A DNA stretch of 64,000 bases from Oricola nitratireducens (GCF_014904745.1 NZ_JACZCS010000001.1:1-64000); one strand, 5' to 3'; counted from the stretch's first letter, positions 8,171-17,852 are shown. Notes: a model not told the origin generated them from the letters alone. Numbers and translations are program-made.

Positions 8171-9016
8171 ATGAATCATGAAAAGAAGGAAGTACGACAC
8201 GTACTAGGCCTATCAGGTGGGCGAGACAGTGCTGCGCTGGCTGTTTATATGCGGCACCATCATCCGGAACTCGACATCGAGTACTTCTTCACCGACACCG
8301 GTAAAGAGCTGCCGGAGGTCTATGAATTTTTGGTGCGACTTGAAGGCGTTCTCGGAAAGCCGATTAAGCGTCTGAATCCAGATCGGGATTTCGATTTCTG
8401 GCTCAAGCAGTACAATAATTTCCTTCCCTCCGCGCAAACGCGTTGGTGCACCCGCCAATTGAAGCTCCGTCCTTTTGAGGAATGGATTAAGCCCATCGTC
8501 AAAGAAGGAACAGAGGTCTACTCCTATGTGGCGATACGAGCGGATGAGGAATATCGTGAAGGGTACAGCTCTAAGCACGACAATCTGAAGATACGCCTTC
8601 CCTTCAAAGAGGAAGGTATCGACAAGGCCGGTGTGATGGAAATCCTGGAGACATCTGGCCTAGGATTGCCCGAATATTACTCCTGGCGGAGCCGCAGCGG
8701 CTGCACCTTCTGTTTCTTCCAGCAGAAGATCGAGTGGGTTCGCCTCAGGGAACAGCACCCCGAAGCTTTCGAAGAAGCGAAGCGCTACGAGAAGAACGCC
8801 GTTGAACATGGTTCGCCGTTCACTTGGACCCAAGGAGAGCCCTTGTCTGAACTGGAAAAGCCCGATCGGATCGCCCAAATCCGTAGCGATTATGAAGAGC
8901 GCTTATCCCGGATGAAGGCGAAAAGCATGAAAAATCCGCTCCGCCCCAATCAAGAGCCGATTGATATTGATGACCTGTACGGTCAAAGTAAGATGTGCCT
9001 TGCTTGCCATAAATAA
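8171..9016 (+). CDS. sspD: SspD/DndC-like PAPS-reductase-family sulfurtransferase
   Basis: This 281-residue enzyme of the adenine-nucleotide alpha-hydrolase (PP-loop) superfamily has the ATP pyrophosphatase loop SGGRDS at residues 15-20. Two CxxC pairs (SGCTFCFF near 179-184, and MCLACHK at the extreme C-terminus) could bind an iron-sulfur cluster, as in DndC. In phosphorothioation the enzyme activates DNA with ATP and passes sulfur from the cysteine desulfurase. Linkage to SspA, DUF4007 and the ATPase favours SspD over an assimilatory PAPS/APS reductase. It follows the methyltransferase gene after 6 bp. Confidence 0.87.
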   Translation: MNHEKKEVRHVLGLSGGRDSAALAVYMRHHHPELDIEYFFTDTGKELPEVYEFLVRLEGVLGKPIKRLNPDRDFDFWLKQYNNFLPSAQTRWCTRQLKLRPFEEWIKPIVKEGTEVYSYVAIRADEEYREGYSSKHDNLKIRLPFKEEGIDKAGVMEILETSGLGLPEYYSWRSRSGCTFCFFQQKIEWVRLREQHPEAFEEAKRYEKNAVEHGSPFTWTQGEPLSELEKPDRIAQIRSDYEERLSRMKAKSMKNPLRPNQEPIDIDDLYGQSKMCLACHK

Positions 9017-9060
9017 GTTCTGTTAGTCTGTGTTCTGAAATTCATTATTCGGGGTAGATT

Positions 9061-10659
9061 ATGGCTGGGCAAGATTTAGGGACTCTTTTGTCGAGGGTCT
9101 CTATTGATACAATTAATGATATAGTTGAGGATGACATAGTATCCTTAATAAAGTCTATATCTTCGGCTTCTGATGTTAATAAGAACGTTCGCAGCGCCGC
9201 CCTTCTCCTGATCGATACTCAGCCTGAGTCGCACTTCGCCGAAGCGAAATTTAGGAGCATTATCCTAAACAGCATGGAAGAAAGCGCGCTCGCAAGCTTA
9301 GCCGCTCGTATTGGGTTCAAGGGAGATATCAAGAAATTTGATCCGTCCAGGGATGCGGACGTTTTCAAGCAGTACCTCGGGTTCTTTGGATTTGTGGTCG
9401 ATGAACCTGTCGCTTTTTCTGAAATCCAAGCGAATGAAACGTTACAGCCGAACTTTGGTCTCTTCGACCATCAGCGCGATGCTGTAGACCGTGTGTGGCG
9501 CGTTGTTGGCGCCGGCCATGGGCGAGTCATACTCCACATGCCGACCGGCGCTGGTAAAACACGCTCAGCGATGCATCTCATTTGCCGATATCTCATCGAA
9601 CATGAGCCAGGTATTGTCGTGTGGTTGGCCAACAGCTCGGAGTTGTTGGATCAAGGAGCTTCCGCTTTCCAGGAGGCTTGGAAGAATTTGGGTAACCGCC
9701 CCTTGGAGCTCAAGCGTATGTGGGGGCGGCATGATCCTGATATGAATGACTTTACCGACGGCCTCTTGGTCGGAGGCTTTCAAAAACTCCACGCCTACTT
9801 TTCGCGAAATCCAACAGCGCTGCTCAAAATCGGAATGAAAACCACCCTTGTTGTCGTCGATGAGGCGCATCAGGGAATAGCTCCAACATATCGTGACGTA
9901 ATCAATCAGCTTGCCAATGCTGGCAAGAAAAGCGCTTTAGTCGGGCTTACAGCCACTCCGGGGCGCACGTGGTCGGATGTTGAAGAAGACGAAAAACTCT
10001 CCGACTTCTTTGAAAATCGCAAAGTCGTCCTTCGCGTCGAAGGGTGGGATAATCCCGTCAACTACCTCATAGAATCTGGCTATCTCGCGAAGCCTAACTT
10101 CAAGCGGATCGAAGTTCCGACAGAACTCTCAACAGAACCCTCCGGTAAGGGTGATGAATACAGTGATGATATTATTGACGAATTGTGTAATAGTTCCGAG
10201 CGAAATAAAGTAATTATTGAGGAGATTAGGGCTCTGACTGCGGATGGCCACAAGAGAATTATGCTTTTTGCTGCGTCAGTGAAGCATGCCGCAACGATTT
10301 CTGCGGTCCTTAATGTTATGGGGATAGAAAGCCATGTGGTCACCGGGACTTCCACGGAGCGCGCCCGGCAACGAGCCATCCGCGCCTTCAAATCAAATAA
10401 GAGTGCGCCAATCGTCCTGAGTAACTTCGGCGTCCTAACTACCGGCTTCGATGCCCCGAAAACCAGCGCAGCCATAATCGCTCGTCCAACAAAATCACTC
10501 GTGCTTTACAGCCAAATGGTAGGTCGGGCGACACGTGGTGTTAAGGCTGGTGGCAACAAGGAATGTACTATTTCGACAATCGTAGATACGTCGCTACCAG
10601 GCTTCGGCGATATGGCCGAAGCATTTGAGAATTGGGAAGACGTTTGGCGTGAACATTAA
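9061..10659 (+). CDS. DEAD/DEAH-box helicase, SspFGH-type effector component
   Basis: The 532-residue superfamily 2 helicase has Walker A MPTGAGKT (about 160-167), DEAH box VVVDEAHQ (about 263-270), motif III region GLTATPGR (about 297-304) and motif VI QMVGRATRG (about 485-493). The first 150 residues form a non-helicase N-terminal region, and the coding DNA there is more AT-rich than in the neighbours. It is the first of three genes after sspD (helicase, GHKL ATPase, PLD-like protein). That trio resembles the SspFGH restriction module paired with SspABCD, which acts on unmodified phage DNA. Which letter each gene corresponds to I cannot confirm, so no symbol is given. Confidence 0.83.
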   Translation: MAGQDLGTLLSRVSIDTINDIVEDDIVSLIKSISSASDVNKNVRSAALLLIDTQPESHFAEAKFRSIILNSMEESALASLAARIGFKGDIKKFDPSRDADVFKQYLGFFGFVVDEPVAFSEIQANETLQPNFGLFDHQRDAVDRVWRVVGAGHGRVILHMPTGAGKTRSAMHLICRYLIEHEPGIVVWLANSSELLDQGASAFQEAWKNLGNRPLELKRMWGRHDPDMNDFTDGLLVGGFQKLHAYFSRNPTALLKIGMKTTLVVVDEAHQGIAPTYRDVINQLANAGKKSALVGLTATPGRTWSDVEEDEKLSDFFENRKVVLRVEGWDNPVNYLIESGYLAKPNFKRIEVPTELSTEPSGKGDEYSDDIIDELCNSSERNKVIIEEIRALTADGHKRIMLFAASVKHAATISAVLNVMGIESHVVTGTSTERARQRAIRAFKSNKSAPIVLSNFGVLTTGFDAPKTSAAIIARPTKSLVLYSQMVGRATRGVKAGGNKECTISTIVDTSLPGFGDMAEAFENWEDVWREH

Positions 10660-10676
10660 TAAAACTGGTGGGGAAA

Positions 10677-12503
10677 ATGTCTGATAATGACTCTTCAGTT
10701 ATACCATCAAGCCTCGCAATCACGGCGATGCGTGACTCTGGTTATAAGAATACTGCTTATGCGCTAGCTGAGCTAATCGACAATGCTCAGCAGGAAAATG
10801 CAGATTGCATCGAGGTGATCTGTCGCCAATCGGAATCCCTCGTGAAGGAGCGTCATCGCTCTCGGATATCTGCAATCGCTGTTTTGGATAATGGCGGTGG
10901 AATGACGCCAGAAACGCTGAGAAAGGCGCTTCAATTCGGCAACGGTAATCGGCTGAATGACCGGAGCGGTATCGGTCGTTTCGGTATGGGGCTTCCGAAC
11001 GCTTCGATCTCGCAAGCCGGCCGGGTCGATGTCTGGACGTGGCAAAATGGGCCAGACAACGCCTATCACTCCTACCTCGATGTCTCTGAGATCGAGAAAG
11101 GTGAGATGAGCCTAATTCCTACACCGGATCAACAATCCGTCCCGAAAGAATGGTCGGAACTCTCCGAGTGCATTGGTAAGACTGGCACACTGGTTGTGTG
11201 GACCAAACTCGATTTCCATCGACTGACTTGGAAGAGCGCTAAATCCACACTGAGCAACACCGAGCAGATCGCTGGGCGCATCTATCGGCGTTTTATTCAC
11301 GATGGCAAGCTGCGCCTACGTTTGCTCGCCGTGAAAGATGATGGCTCGATCCTCTCAGATCATAACGCTCAGGTGGTCGATCCGCTTTATCTTCTGCCGT
11401 CTCCAAATGTGCCCGAACCATTCAAAGATAGACCGATGTTTGAGTTCGTTCACGATGACCCGGTCGAAATTGAGTACGGCGGAAAGACCCACACCGTACA
11501 TGTCCGGTATTCGGTAGCGCTCCCGGAAACGGTTGAGGCTGCGAACGGAGCTGATCGCGGTCGAACCCCTTACGGGAAACATGCGCAAGCCAACATGGGC
11601 GTATCTGTGGTTCGCGCCGGAAGAGAGCTCATGCTCGATAAGGGCTGGTGTAACGGCTACGACCCCCGCGAGAGATGGTGGGGTGCCGAGGTGGACTTTC
11701 CGCCTGCTCTCGATGAGATTTTCGGCGTTACAAACAATAAGCAAGCCGCAACTCACTTCTCGGAACTTGCAACGATCGATTGGCAGCAGCTTGCTGAGGA
11801 TGGTGAAGATTTCCGTGACGTCGTGAACCGGTTGAAGGAAGACGAAGACCCTGTTGGCTGGCTGTTGGAGCTGAGTGACAGCCTCAAGCGGAATTTGAAG
11901 CAATTGCTAGAGACGGTGAAGGCTCAAGCTGTTGGAGGGCGGGGATCCCGCAAGGAGCGACACGACCAGACTGATGATGCCACGGCATCGGCTAATGAAG
12001 CCTGGACAAAGAGAGCGAAAGAAAAACCCATCGCAGACGATACTGCGGAAACGAGTGACGATGATCTCAAGGCCTTAAAAGAGGACCTTCAGGAGACGAA
12101 CAAATACTCTGAGGCAGACGCTGAGAATCTCATCGAGCTCATTAAGGAGAAGAGCCTCAAAGTCGTATTCTTAGAGGCGGATTTCCCGGACTCCTTTCAG
12201 CTCTTCAATGTTCAGAGCAAAGGCGGTCTTACCGAGATTACCTTCAACAGAAAGCACCCCATGTTTGACGCGGTCTTTGCAACGGTGAATACCGTGGACG
12301 AAGACATAGACGAGCTAACGAAGGAAGAGGTTCTGGAGCGTTTGTTGCGTGCGATTAACGCATCGAAATTGCTCTTTGCAGCTTGGGCGCGATATGAGCG
12401 CGAAGCCGGCGTTGACAAGGCCCGCGCTCTTGAGCGCGTGAGATTTGACTGGGGTCAGATGGCGGCGTCATTCCTGGATTTGGATGACGACGCAGCGCTA
12501 TAA
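10677..12503 (+). CDS. GHKL-family ATP-binding protein, SspFGH-type component
   Basis: The N-terminal 250 residues hold a Bergerat (gyrase/Hsp90/MutL) ATP fold: N-box ELIDNAQQENAD (about 31-42), G1 box VLDNGGGM (about 70-77) and G2 region GIGRFGMGLPNA (about 98-109). The rest (to residue 608) has a highly charged stretch near 420-480 (many K/E/D), likely a flexible linker, then a compact C-terminal domain. MORC/MutL-like proteins of this kind act as ATP-driven DNA clamps in several defence systems. I chose ATG 10677 over an in-frame GTG at 10668 because the GGGGA run at 10670-10674 is then a well-placed ribosome site. It lies 17 bp after the helicase gene. Confidence 0.8.
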   Translation: MSDNDSSVIPSSLAITAMRDSGYKNTAYALAELIDNAQQENADCIEVICRQSESLVKERHRSRISAIAVLDNGGGMTPETLRKALQFGNGNRLNDRSGIGRFGMGLPNASISQAGRVDVWTWQNGPDNAYHSYLDVSEIEKGEMSLIPTPDQQSVPKEWSELSECIGKTGTLVVWTKLDFHRLTWKSAKSTLSNTEQIAGRIYRRFIHDGKLRLRLLAVKDDGSILSDHNAQVVDPLYLLPSPNVPEPFKDRPMFEFVHDDPVEIEYGGKTHTVHVRYSVALPETVEAANGADRGRTPYGKHAQANMGVSVVRAGRELMLDKGWCNGYDPRERWWGAEVDFPPALDEIFGVTNNKQAATHFSELATIDWQQLAEDGEDFRDVVNRLKEDEDPVGWLLELSDSLKRNLKQLLETVKAQAVGGRGSRKERHDQTDDATASANEAWTKRAKEKPIADDTAETSDDDLKALKEDLQETNKYSEADAENLIELIKEKSLKVVFLEADFPDSFQLFNVQSKGGLTEITFNRKHPMFDAVFATVNTVDEDIDELTKEEVLERLLRAINASKLLFAAWARYEREAGVDKARALERVRFDWGQMAASFLDLDDDAAL

Positions 12504-12519
12504 AATGGGGCCTAGTTGA

Positions 12520-13443
12520 ATGCTATCAGATGGCGAACGCATTAAGCGTTTGATCGGGTCCGCGCGTAAAGAAGTCCTTTTATGTGCGCCGTTCATCAAA
12601 CATGACGTACTTGAAAAGTTACTCGAGCTCGTCGCGCCGCGAGTACGTGTCACGGTCGTTACTCGCTGGAAGGCTGCTGAGGTTGCTGCAGGTGTAAGCG
12701 ATCTCTCAGTCTTTGAGTTGATGACCGAGAAAGAAAACACTCAGCTGCTTCTCCTCGATGAGCTCCACGCAAAGCTATATGTGGCTGACGATGCATGTCT
12801 GGTCGGATCAGCAAATCTGACCGGCAAGGCGCTCGGTTGGAGCCCCAATCCCAACATCGAGATCTTGGTGGATCTAAAGCGTTCAGACGAGCAGGTTCAA
12901 GCGCTCCTGGAGCGACTTGCTCACGCCTATGAAGCGACTTTTGCGCTTCGGAATGAGATCCAGAAGGAGGCAGATGCTCTCGAGGAGCTAAGCTTGCCGG
13001 AGGCTGAGAAAGTCGATCCCGAAAACACGGCAGCACAGACCTCTTTTTGGTTGCCCAGATGTGCAGCGCCGGATCGCCTTTATGACGTGTACCGAAAGCT
13101 GTCGACTGGCGCCGGAATCTTCTCGAGTACTGAGCAGGACGCCAAGGCTGATGTCGAGGCATTGGCCGTGCCGAGCGGCTTAGATGAACCGCAGTTTGTT
13201 AGTCATGTGGCGGGTGCAATTTCCTCGCTTCCCGGCATGATGACTGTTCTCGAAGGGGTCCCAGGCACCATAGACGATGAAGAAGGCATCCGCTTGGTTG
13301 GAGAGATGTACCCGAATTACGATGCCGGCGAGCGGCGGAAACAGTGGGAAATCGTACGCGAGTGGATCAGGGTAGTCTTAGCTGATCGCTTCGAGGTTGC
13401 CCCATCAAACTATGTAGTCCGCCTGAAGCCGAAGCAGAATTGA
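12520..13443 (+). CDS. Phospholipase D-like (HKD) protein, candidate nuclease of the SspFGH-type module
   Basis: The 307-residue protein carries one HKD motif, HAKLYVAD (H83, K85, D90), followed by [13 protein letters not shown], the typical PLD-superfamily strand and loop. Single-HKD proteins usually dimerise to make one active site and, in defence loci, are commonly nucleases. The C-terminal half (about 150-307) is acidic and not recognised. It starts 16 bp after the GHKL gene and ends the operon. The IS remnant abuts its stop codon directly, so the original downstream sequence may be lost, although the protein itself looks complete. The nuclease role is inferred. Confidence 0.8.
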   Translation: MLSDGERIKRLIGSARKEVLLCAPFIKHDVLEKLLELVAPRVRVTVVTRWKAAEVAAGVSDLSVFELMTEKENTQLLLLDELHAKLYVADDACLVGSANLTGKALGWSPNPNIEILVDLKRSDEQVQALLERLAHAYEATFALRNEIQKEADALEELSLPEAEKVDPENTAAQTSFWLPRCAAPDRLYDVYRKLSTGAGIFSSTEQDAKADVEALAVPSGLDEPQFVSHVAGAISSLPGMMTVLEGVPGTIDDEEGIRLVGEMYPNYDAGERRKQWEIVREWIRVVLADRFEVAPSNYVVRLKPKQN

Positions 13444-13446
13444 ATC

Positions 13447-14161
13447 ACTGGGCACGAGAGCCCCGATCCTGGTCGAGGCGATACTGAATGCGCCCTGGTC
13501 ACTGGACTTCGTGCAAGACCAGTTCGCCTGCGGACGGCGCTTTCGGGTGCTGAACATTGTCGATGACGTGACGCGCGAGTGTCTGGCTGCGATCCCGGAC
13601 ACGTCGATCTCTGGTCGCCGGGTGGCGCGTGAGCTGACCGATCTGATCATCCGTCGCGGCAAGCCCGACATGATCGTTTCCGACCATGGCACCGAGTTCA
13701 CCTCGAACGCCATCCTTGCCTGGTCGAAGGATCACCGTGTCGAATGTCACTACATCGCGCCCGGCAAGCCGATGCAAAACGGTTATGTCGAGAGCTTCAA
13801 CGGACGGATGCGGGACGAGCTCCTAAACGAGAGCCTGTTCTTCGGCATCGATCATGCGCGCAGCGCCATCGCCGAATGGAGGGAGGATTTCAACACCGCG
13901 AGGCCACACTCCTCGCTCGGCTACCAGACCCCGGCGGTCTTCGCCGGAGCCCTCACCGCAACGGGTCAAGGATCTTCTCTTAGTGTCAAGCGCTGGGGCA
14001 CCGGACCTCCCCGTCCAGCAGGTCCTGCGCCGACTGCCGAACCGCCCCCACAAGTACTTGATTTTATTGCGCTAAATGGAGGCGGTTCGGGACCCATGAT
14101 CTGTGGTCCTATGTGCTGCTCGCATTGTAAGCCTTTATACCACTCTGGCGCGCGTCGGTGA
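13447..14161 (+). pseudogene. IS3-family transposase remnant (OrfB C-terminal, DDE core)
   Basis: From about 13447 the plus-strand frame reads [25 protein letters not shown]…, the integrase catalytic core of an IS3-family OrfB. Visible parts are [28 protein letters not shown] with its catalytic aspartate, and the final-glutamate region [17 protein letters not shown], then the [17 protein letters not shown] tail. The OrfA part and the OrfB N-terminus are missing, so it is not active. The last 50 residues differ from a usual OrfB end and may be read-through into non-IS sequence. It marks a junction between defence cargo and the replication/integration half of the island. Confidence 0.85.
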
Positions 14162-14223
14162 TGCCAGCGTTGTCCGACTCATCGCCTAATCGCCAACGCT
14201 GCCCGGTCTACTATGGCTAGGTC

Positions 14224-14589
14224 TTATACAAACGGGTCAGCCGCCTTAATCAGAAATTCGGTTGAAACTTCTGATGCGTCATCCACCGCGAGCCCCCTCT
14301 CCTCCAGCCAATCCCGACTAACTTCCCACGGCATGACTCGCCGTTCAAGAAGCCAGCTCGCGACTTCATCGAGACGGTAAAAAGTCCGGTTCCCCTTTCC
14401 GCACTGTCTTGGCTCGGGCACAGGCCCGGTTTCGCGAACCCGCCAGTTCGCCAAAGCCTGCAGGCTGACTCCAAGCAACCGCGCCACTTCACGGCTAGGT
14501 ACGGGGCGCCATGGCGGTGTTGATGAGCTGATCAAGTGGTTAGCCAGCTTCTCTCTACACCACGCTTTTGTTTCGTCTGGTTGTTCCAT
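14224..14589 (-). CDS. Small helix-turn-helix DNA-binding protein (MerR/AlpA-like)
   Basis: The 121-residue protein contains SREVARLLGVSLQALANWRVRETGP (about 33-57), a MerR/AlpA-type winged HTH, followed by the wing and FYRLDEVASWLLER. Proteins of this class in integrative elements act as excisionase or early-promoter regulators. It is divergent from the second HTH gene at 14725 with 135 bp between them, an arrangement resembling a genetic switch. Only the HTH class is certain; the role is inferred from context. Confidence 0.7.
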   Translation of the reverse strand: MEQPDETKAWCREKLANHLISSSTPPWRPVPSREVARLLGVSLQALANWRVRETGPVPEPRQCGKGNRTFYRLDEVASWLLERRVMPWEVSRDWLEERGLAVDDASEVSTEFLIKAADPFV

Positions 14590-14724
14590 TTAGACAATGT
14601 AGTGGCCTTTTCCGGCTCGAAAATCCTATTTCTACGCAGGTGATGCACGACGCTGCAGTCGAGGTTTGTCGCCGCGCCTGTCACTAGCCACATCTGTCAG
14701 ACAAAGAAAAAAAGGTACTGACCG

Positions 14725-15183
14725 ATGAACAAGCTTCTAACCCAAACCCAAGTTGCCGCCTTACTCGGCGTTTCGGTGCGGACTGTCGCCCGAATGGCCA
14801 AGAACGGACAGCTGCCTAAGCCTGTCCTCCTTGGAAACAAACCGCGTTTTTGCGCAAAGGCCGTCGATGACCTCATTCACGCTGATGGGGGCGATGAACT
14901 CTGCGATGGAGTAACCCTTACGACTAGCTCCGGCTCTCAGTTCTTCCCGATCGTTGATGCGCGTTTTCTGGTGGAGAACGAGGGAAGCAAGTTTGCTGTC
15001 TTTGAGCTGGACGATGGAAAATTCCATCTGCGGCCTTGGCTCACCTATGTCGTTGATGACTTGCTAGACTGCGCTCCTGTGCTCCTGTCTTGTGAGGATC
15101 GCGATGTACGTGAGATCGAAATCAGTGATCTTCCCGAACTTGCGTCGGCCGCTTGGGAGCTGCCGGGAAGAAGACATATGTGA
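14725..15183 (+). CDS. HTH domain protein (AlpA/excisionase-like N-terminus)
   Basis: The first 50 residues read LTQTQVAALLGVSVRTVARMAKNGQLPKPVLLGNKPRF, a clear MerR/excisionase-type helix-turn-helix. The remaining 100 residues are acidic and unrecognised. It is upstream of and co-directional with the primase-helicase gene, 217 bp away, and divergent from another HTH gene. This suggests control of excision or replication of the island. ATG 14725 follows an A-rich leader with a weak ribosome site. Confidence 0.7.
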   Translation: MNKLLTQTQVAALLGVSVRTVARMAKNGQLPKPVLLGNKPRFCAKAVDDLIHADGGDELCDGVTLTTSSGSQFFPIVDARFLVENEGSKFAVFELDDGKFHLRPWLTYVVDDLLDCAPVLLSCEDRDVREIEISDLPELASAAWELPGRRHM

Positions 15184-15400
15184 TCTGAAAATTACGTCGG
15201 AGCGAGAAAGCCCGCTCTCAAACGAGCGCGAAATCGCGAGCGATTGACACCTCGACCGCCTCGGGGACCATCCGAGAGAAGCCCGAAACGCGGTTATTTT
15301 CCGAGTACTCTAGGGGAAGCGGAGTTCCCGACTCAAACTTTCTCGATGCATCACCAAATCGCTCCTCAGACCGGGACCGAACGATCAATTATGAGTGACA
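15184..15400 (+). promoter_or_regulatory. Leader region before the primase-helicase gene
   Basis: About 217 bp carry no gene. Small palindromes are visible (CGCGA-AA-TCGCG near 15228-15239, and GAGTACTC near 15303-15310). It probably holds the promoter, and possibly operator sites, for the primase gene; no -35/-10 pair is convincing. Confidence 0.35.
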
Positions 15401-17701
15401 ATGGAGCATAACGTGAAAATCAATATCGAGAAGCTAGCGGACGGATGGGGGAATGCTGAGGGGTATGTTTGTGCATTTTCGGGCACCAAACAGCTCTTTT
15501 TTTCCTGGCCAGAGCAAGAAAGGGAACTGACAGCTTGGCTCGAAGCCAACGCCGAGCGTCGCGACGTATATGTGGGATGGTGTTTGTTTCATCGCCCGAG
15601 CCGAAAAGCTACGGACGCATATGCTCTTCCTGGCGTTCTGATCGACCTTGATTTGAACTCCGGTAAGCACGCAAAGCAGAATTATCCCACATCGGAGCAG
15701 GAAGCCATGGCAGTTGTGGCGCAAACGGCCCTGCCGGATCCCTCGCAGGTCATCGCCAGCGGGGGTGGGCTCTACCTCTATTACCTCTTCAATGAACCGT
15801 TCATCATCGAGTCGCCAGCTGACAATGCCAGGGCAGCAGCTGTTACCAAGGGCGTAACAAATATTCTGAAAACGGCTATGGCCGCGCAAGGATGGGCGAT
15901 CGATGACGTATCGGACTTGTCTCGGGTTACAAGGCCGTTGGGCGCACGGAATTGGAAGTACTCGGATGCTCGTCATGTCGAACTGAAATCAGAATCTGAA
16001 ACCAGATTGAAAATAGAAGACTATGAGATGCTGATCGGCGCCGGCGTCTCCAGGAAACAAGCGGACGAGCGCCCCTTCCTTCATCCTACAGATCCTACAG
16101 AGGGTTACGCCGATTTCAGCTTGCTGCAGAAGCACTGCCGTTTTGTAGGTAAACTTCGGGACGAACCAACAGAGGTATCAGAGCCTGAGTGGTATGCAGC
16201 GGCGACGTTGGCCGCACATTGCGACAACGGTGACGACCATTTTCACGAGCTCTCCGCTTTGGATGCGACGAGATATGATGCCGCGGAAACCGATGCCAAG
16301 CTCAGGCACGCGAGAAAGGTCAAGCCCCGCACATGCGGATTTATCGCCGATGAGCTAGCGTCTCCGGAATGCGTTCGGTGCCCGTTTAGGGCTGCAGATA
16401 TGACCTCACCGTACAAACTCGCGTTCGGCGACCGGGATTTGCTTGAGCTTCAATCCCAATACGTCCTATGCGCACAAACCGATATGTATCATCCAACATC
16501 GGATGATCGGGCGGCCCTGCCAGCGAGTTCATTTAATAACCATTTCGCGCATCGCGTTGCTAAGACTCATATGCGCTTCGTTCATGATGATCGCTCCCCG
16601 AAGGTGATTGGAACAGACTACATTCCCGGCGATAGCCGGCTGATCATTAGTCATTCTGATGACGCGCATGTTCTGAATGAATGGACTTTCGGGGGCCTGA
16701 CACCGATTTCAGGCGAAACTGGCGTCATCGATGAGCACATTCAGCTTATTTTGCCGAAGAAGGAGGACCGCGACTGGGTACTTAATTACCTTGCCCATCT
16801 CCTTCAGCAGCCCGACATAAAAATCAAACACGGCATTATGCTCATTGGCGATCACGGTGTCGGAAAGTCGTTCATCACTGAGATTCTAAAAGCGCTTTTC
16901 GGAGATAGGAATGTCAAGGTAGATGACGCTGCGATTCATGCAAGCGACTACAGGCGATCCTTGGGCAACACTCAGATATTGGTAATCGAAGAGATGGCCA
17001 CATCGTCTCGGTGGGAAGTTACAAATTCTCTCAAGCCATGGTTTACGAGCGACACAGTGGTAGCGAATGAAAAGTACATTCGGGCGAGCGAAGTCAGAAC
17101 GCCGCGTGGAATTTTTATCTATACAAACCGCGCGATCCCCGCTGTGTTTGAACCTGGCGAACGGCGTAACGCAGTCTTTCGGATCGATCTCCCTGCACAA
17201 AACCAGAAATACTATGATCGGTTGTTCACCGCCGGCATCCAACAGCTCGCCGCATTCAAACGGGATTTGCTTGATCGAGATATTTCCGGTTGGTCGCCTC
17301 ATGGTCGCCCGCCCGTCACTACCGCGAAGGCGGATATTATCGAAGCCAGCAGAACGCCGGTAGCGACCGACATCCAGGATCTTGTAAGTGACGGAAAGCT
17401 AGTCAAAGAGCTTGCCACTGTACGAGATATTATCAGCCTGCTGACCAATCCCGTGCATTCGTTCGCTCCGCCGTCCTCATCAAAGGTGACGAAGGCTCTG
17501 CATGAAATGGGCGCGAGGAAGTTGGCAAAAACCAAACTTTCGAATGGCTCATCAGTTGATCTGTGGGCACTTCGGAATGCTCAACGTTGGCTGATGGCTA
17601 CTCACGCAGAACGAAAAGCGCACTACGAAGGTGTGGCTTCTTCTTCTGGAACGGTGCTTGGAATTGTCGACCAGCACGTCTCATCGGCCGGGTCAAATTG
17701 A
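15401..17701 (+). CDS. Primase-helicase of the island (DUF5906-type/D5-like)
   Basis: This protein of about 766 residues has an N-terminal primase-like region with a D-x-D strand (GVLIDLDLN, about 77-85) and SGGGLYLYYLF (about 121-131), a middle section with a possible zinc cluster (PRTCGF…CVRCPF), and a C-terminal superfamily 3-like helicase with Walker A LIGDHGVGKSFI (about 481-492) and Walker B ILVIEEMA. Such proteins start replication of satellite phages and integrative elements from their own origin. ATG 15401 is preferred over GTG 15395. The nested hairpin just after the gene may be the matching origin. The domain reading is good; exact family naming is from memory. Confidence 0.8.
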   Translation: MEHNVKINIEKLADGWGNAEGYVCAFSGTKQLFFSWPEQERELTAWLEANAERRDVYVGWCLFHRPSRKATDAYALPGVLIDLDLNSGKHAKQNYPTSEQEAMAVVAQTALPDPSQVIASGGGLYLYYLFNEPFIIESPADNARAAAVTKGVTNILKTAMAAQGWAIDDVSDLSRVTRPLGARNWKYSDARHVELKSESETRLKIEDYEMLIGAGVSRKQADERPFLHPTDPTEGYADFSLLQKHCRFVGKLRDEPTEVSEPEWYAAATLAAHCDNGDDHFHELSALDATRYDAAETDAKLRHARKVKPRTCGFIADELASPECVRCPFRAADMTSPYKLAFGDRDLLELQSQYVLCAQTDMYHPTSDDRAALPASSFNNHFAHRVAKTHMRFVHDDRSPKVIGTDYIPGDSRLIISHSDDAHVLNEWTFGGLTPISGETGVIDEHIQLILPKKEDRDWVLNYLAHLLQQPDIKIKHGIMLIGDHGVGKSFITEILKALFGDRNVKVDDAAIHASDYRRSLGNTQILVIEEMATSSRWEVTNSLKPWFTSDTVVANEKYIRASEVRTPRGIFIYTNRAIPAVFEPGERRNAVFRIDLPAQNQKYYDRLFTAGIQQLAAFKRDLLDRDISGWSPHGRPPVTTAKADIIEASRTPVATDIQDLVSDGKLVKELATVRDIISLLTNPVHSFAPPSSSKVTKALHEMGARKLAKTKLSNGSSVDLWALRNAQRWLMATHAERKAHYEGVASSSGTVLGIVDQHVSSAGSN

Positions 17702-17712
17702 TAGAGGGTTCT

Positions 17713-17807
17713 TGGTTCCTGAGTTCTTCAATTGTGGGGAAATTATCGAAAAGGATCAGATGAAAATTAATCTCGGCTGATCCGCGAACCCAAGAACTCA
17801 AGAACCA
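17713..17807. repeat. Nested inverted repeats after the primase gene (terminator or origin)
   Basis: A 16-bp outer inverted repeat with one mismatch (17713-17728 and 17792-17807) encloses a perfect 7-bp inner one, GGATCAG/CTGATCC (17753-17759 and 17777-17783). The structure lies between the converging ends of the primase gene and the unknown gene at 17853. It could be a bidirectional terminator, or a replication origin or single-strand initiation site read by the adjacent primase-helicase. There is no T-run, which weakens the terminator reading. Confidence 0.6.
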
Positions 17808-17852
17808 CCCTCCGGATTGCCGCCTTCGAACTGCCGGAAGGAGGAAAGGCAT

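Noticed and set aside
13447-14161. Complete IS3 element
   Set aside because: OrfA, the OrfB N-terminus and recognisable terminal inverted repeats are missing.
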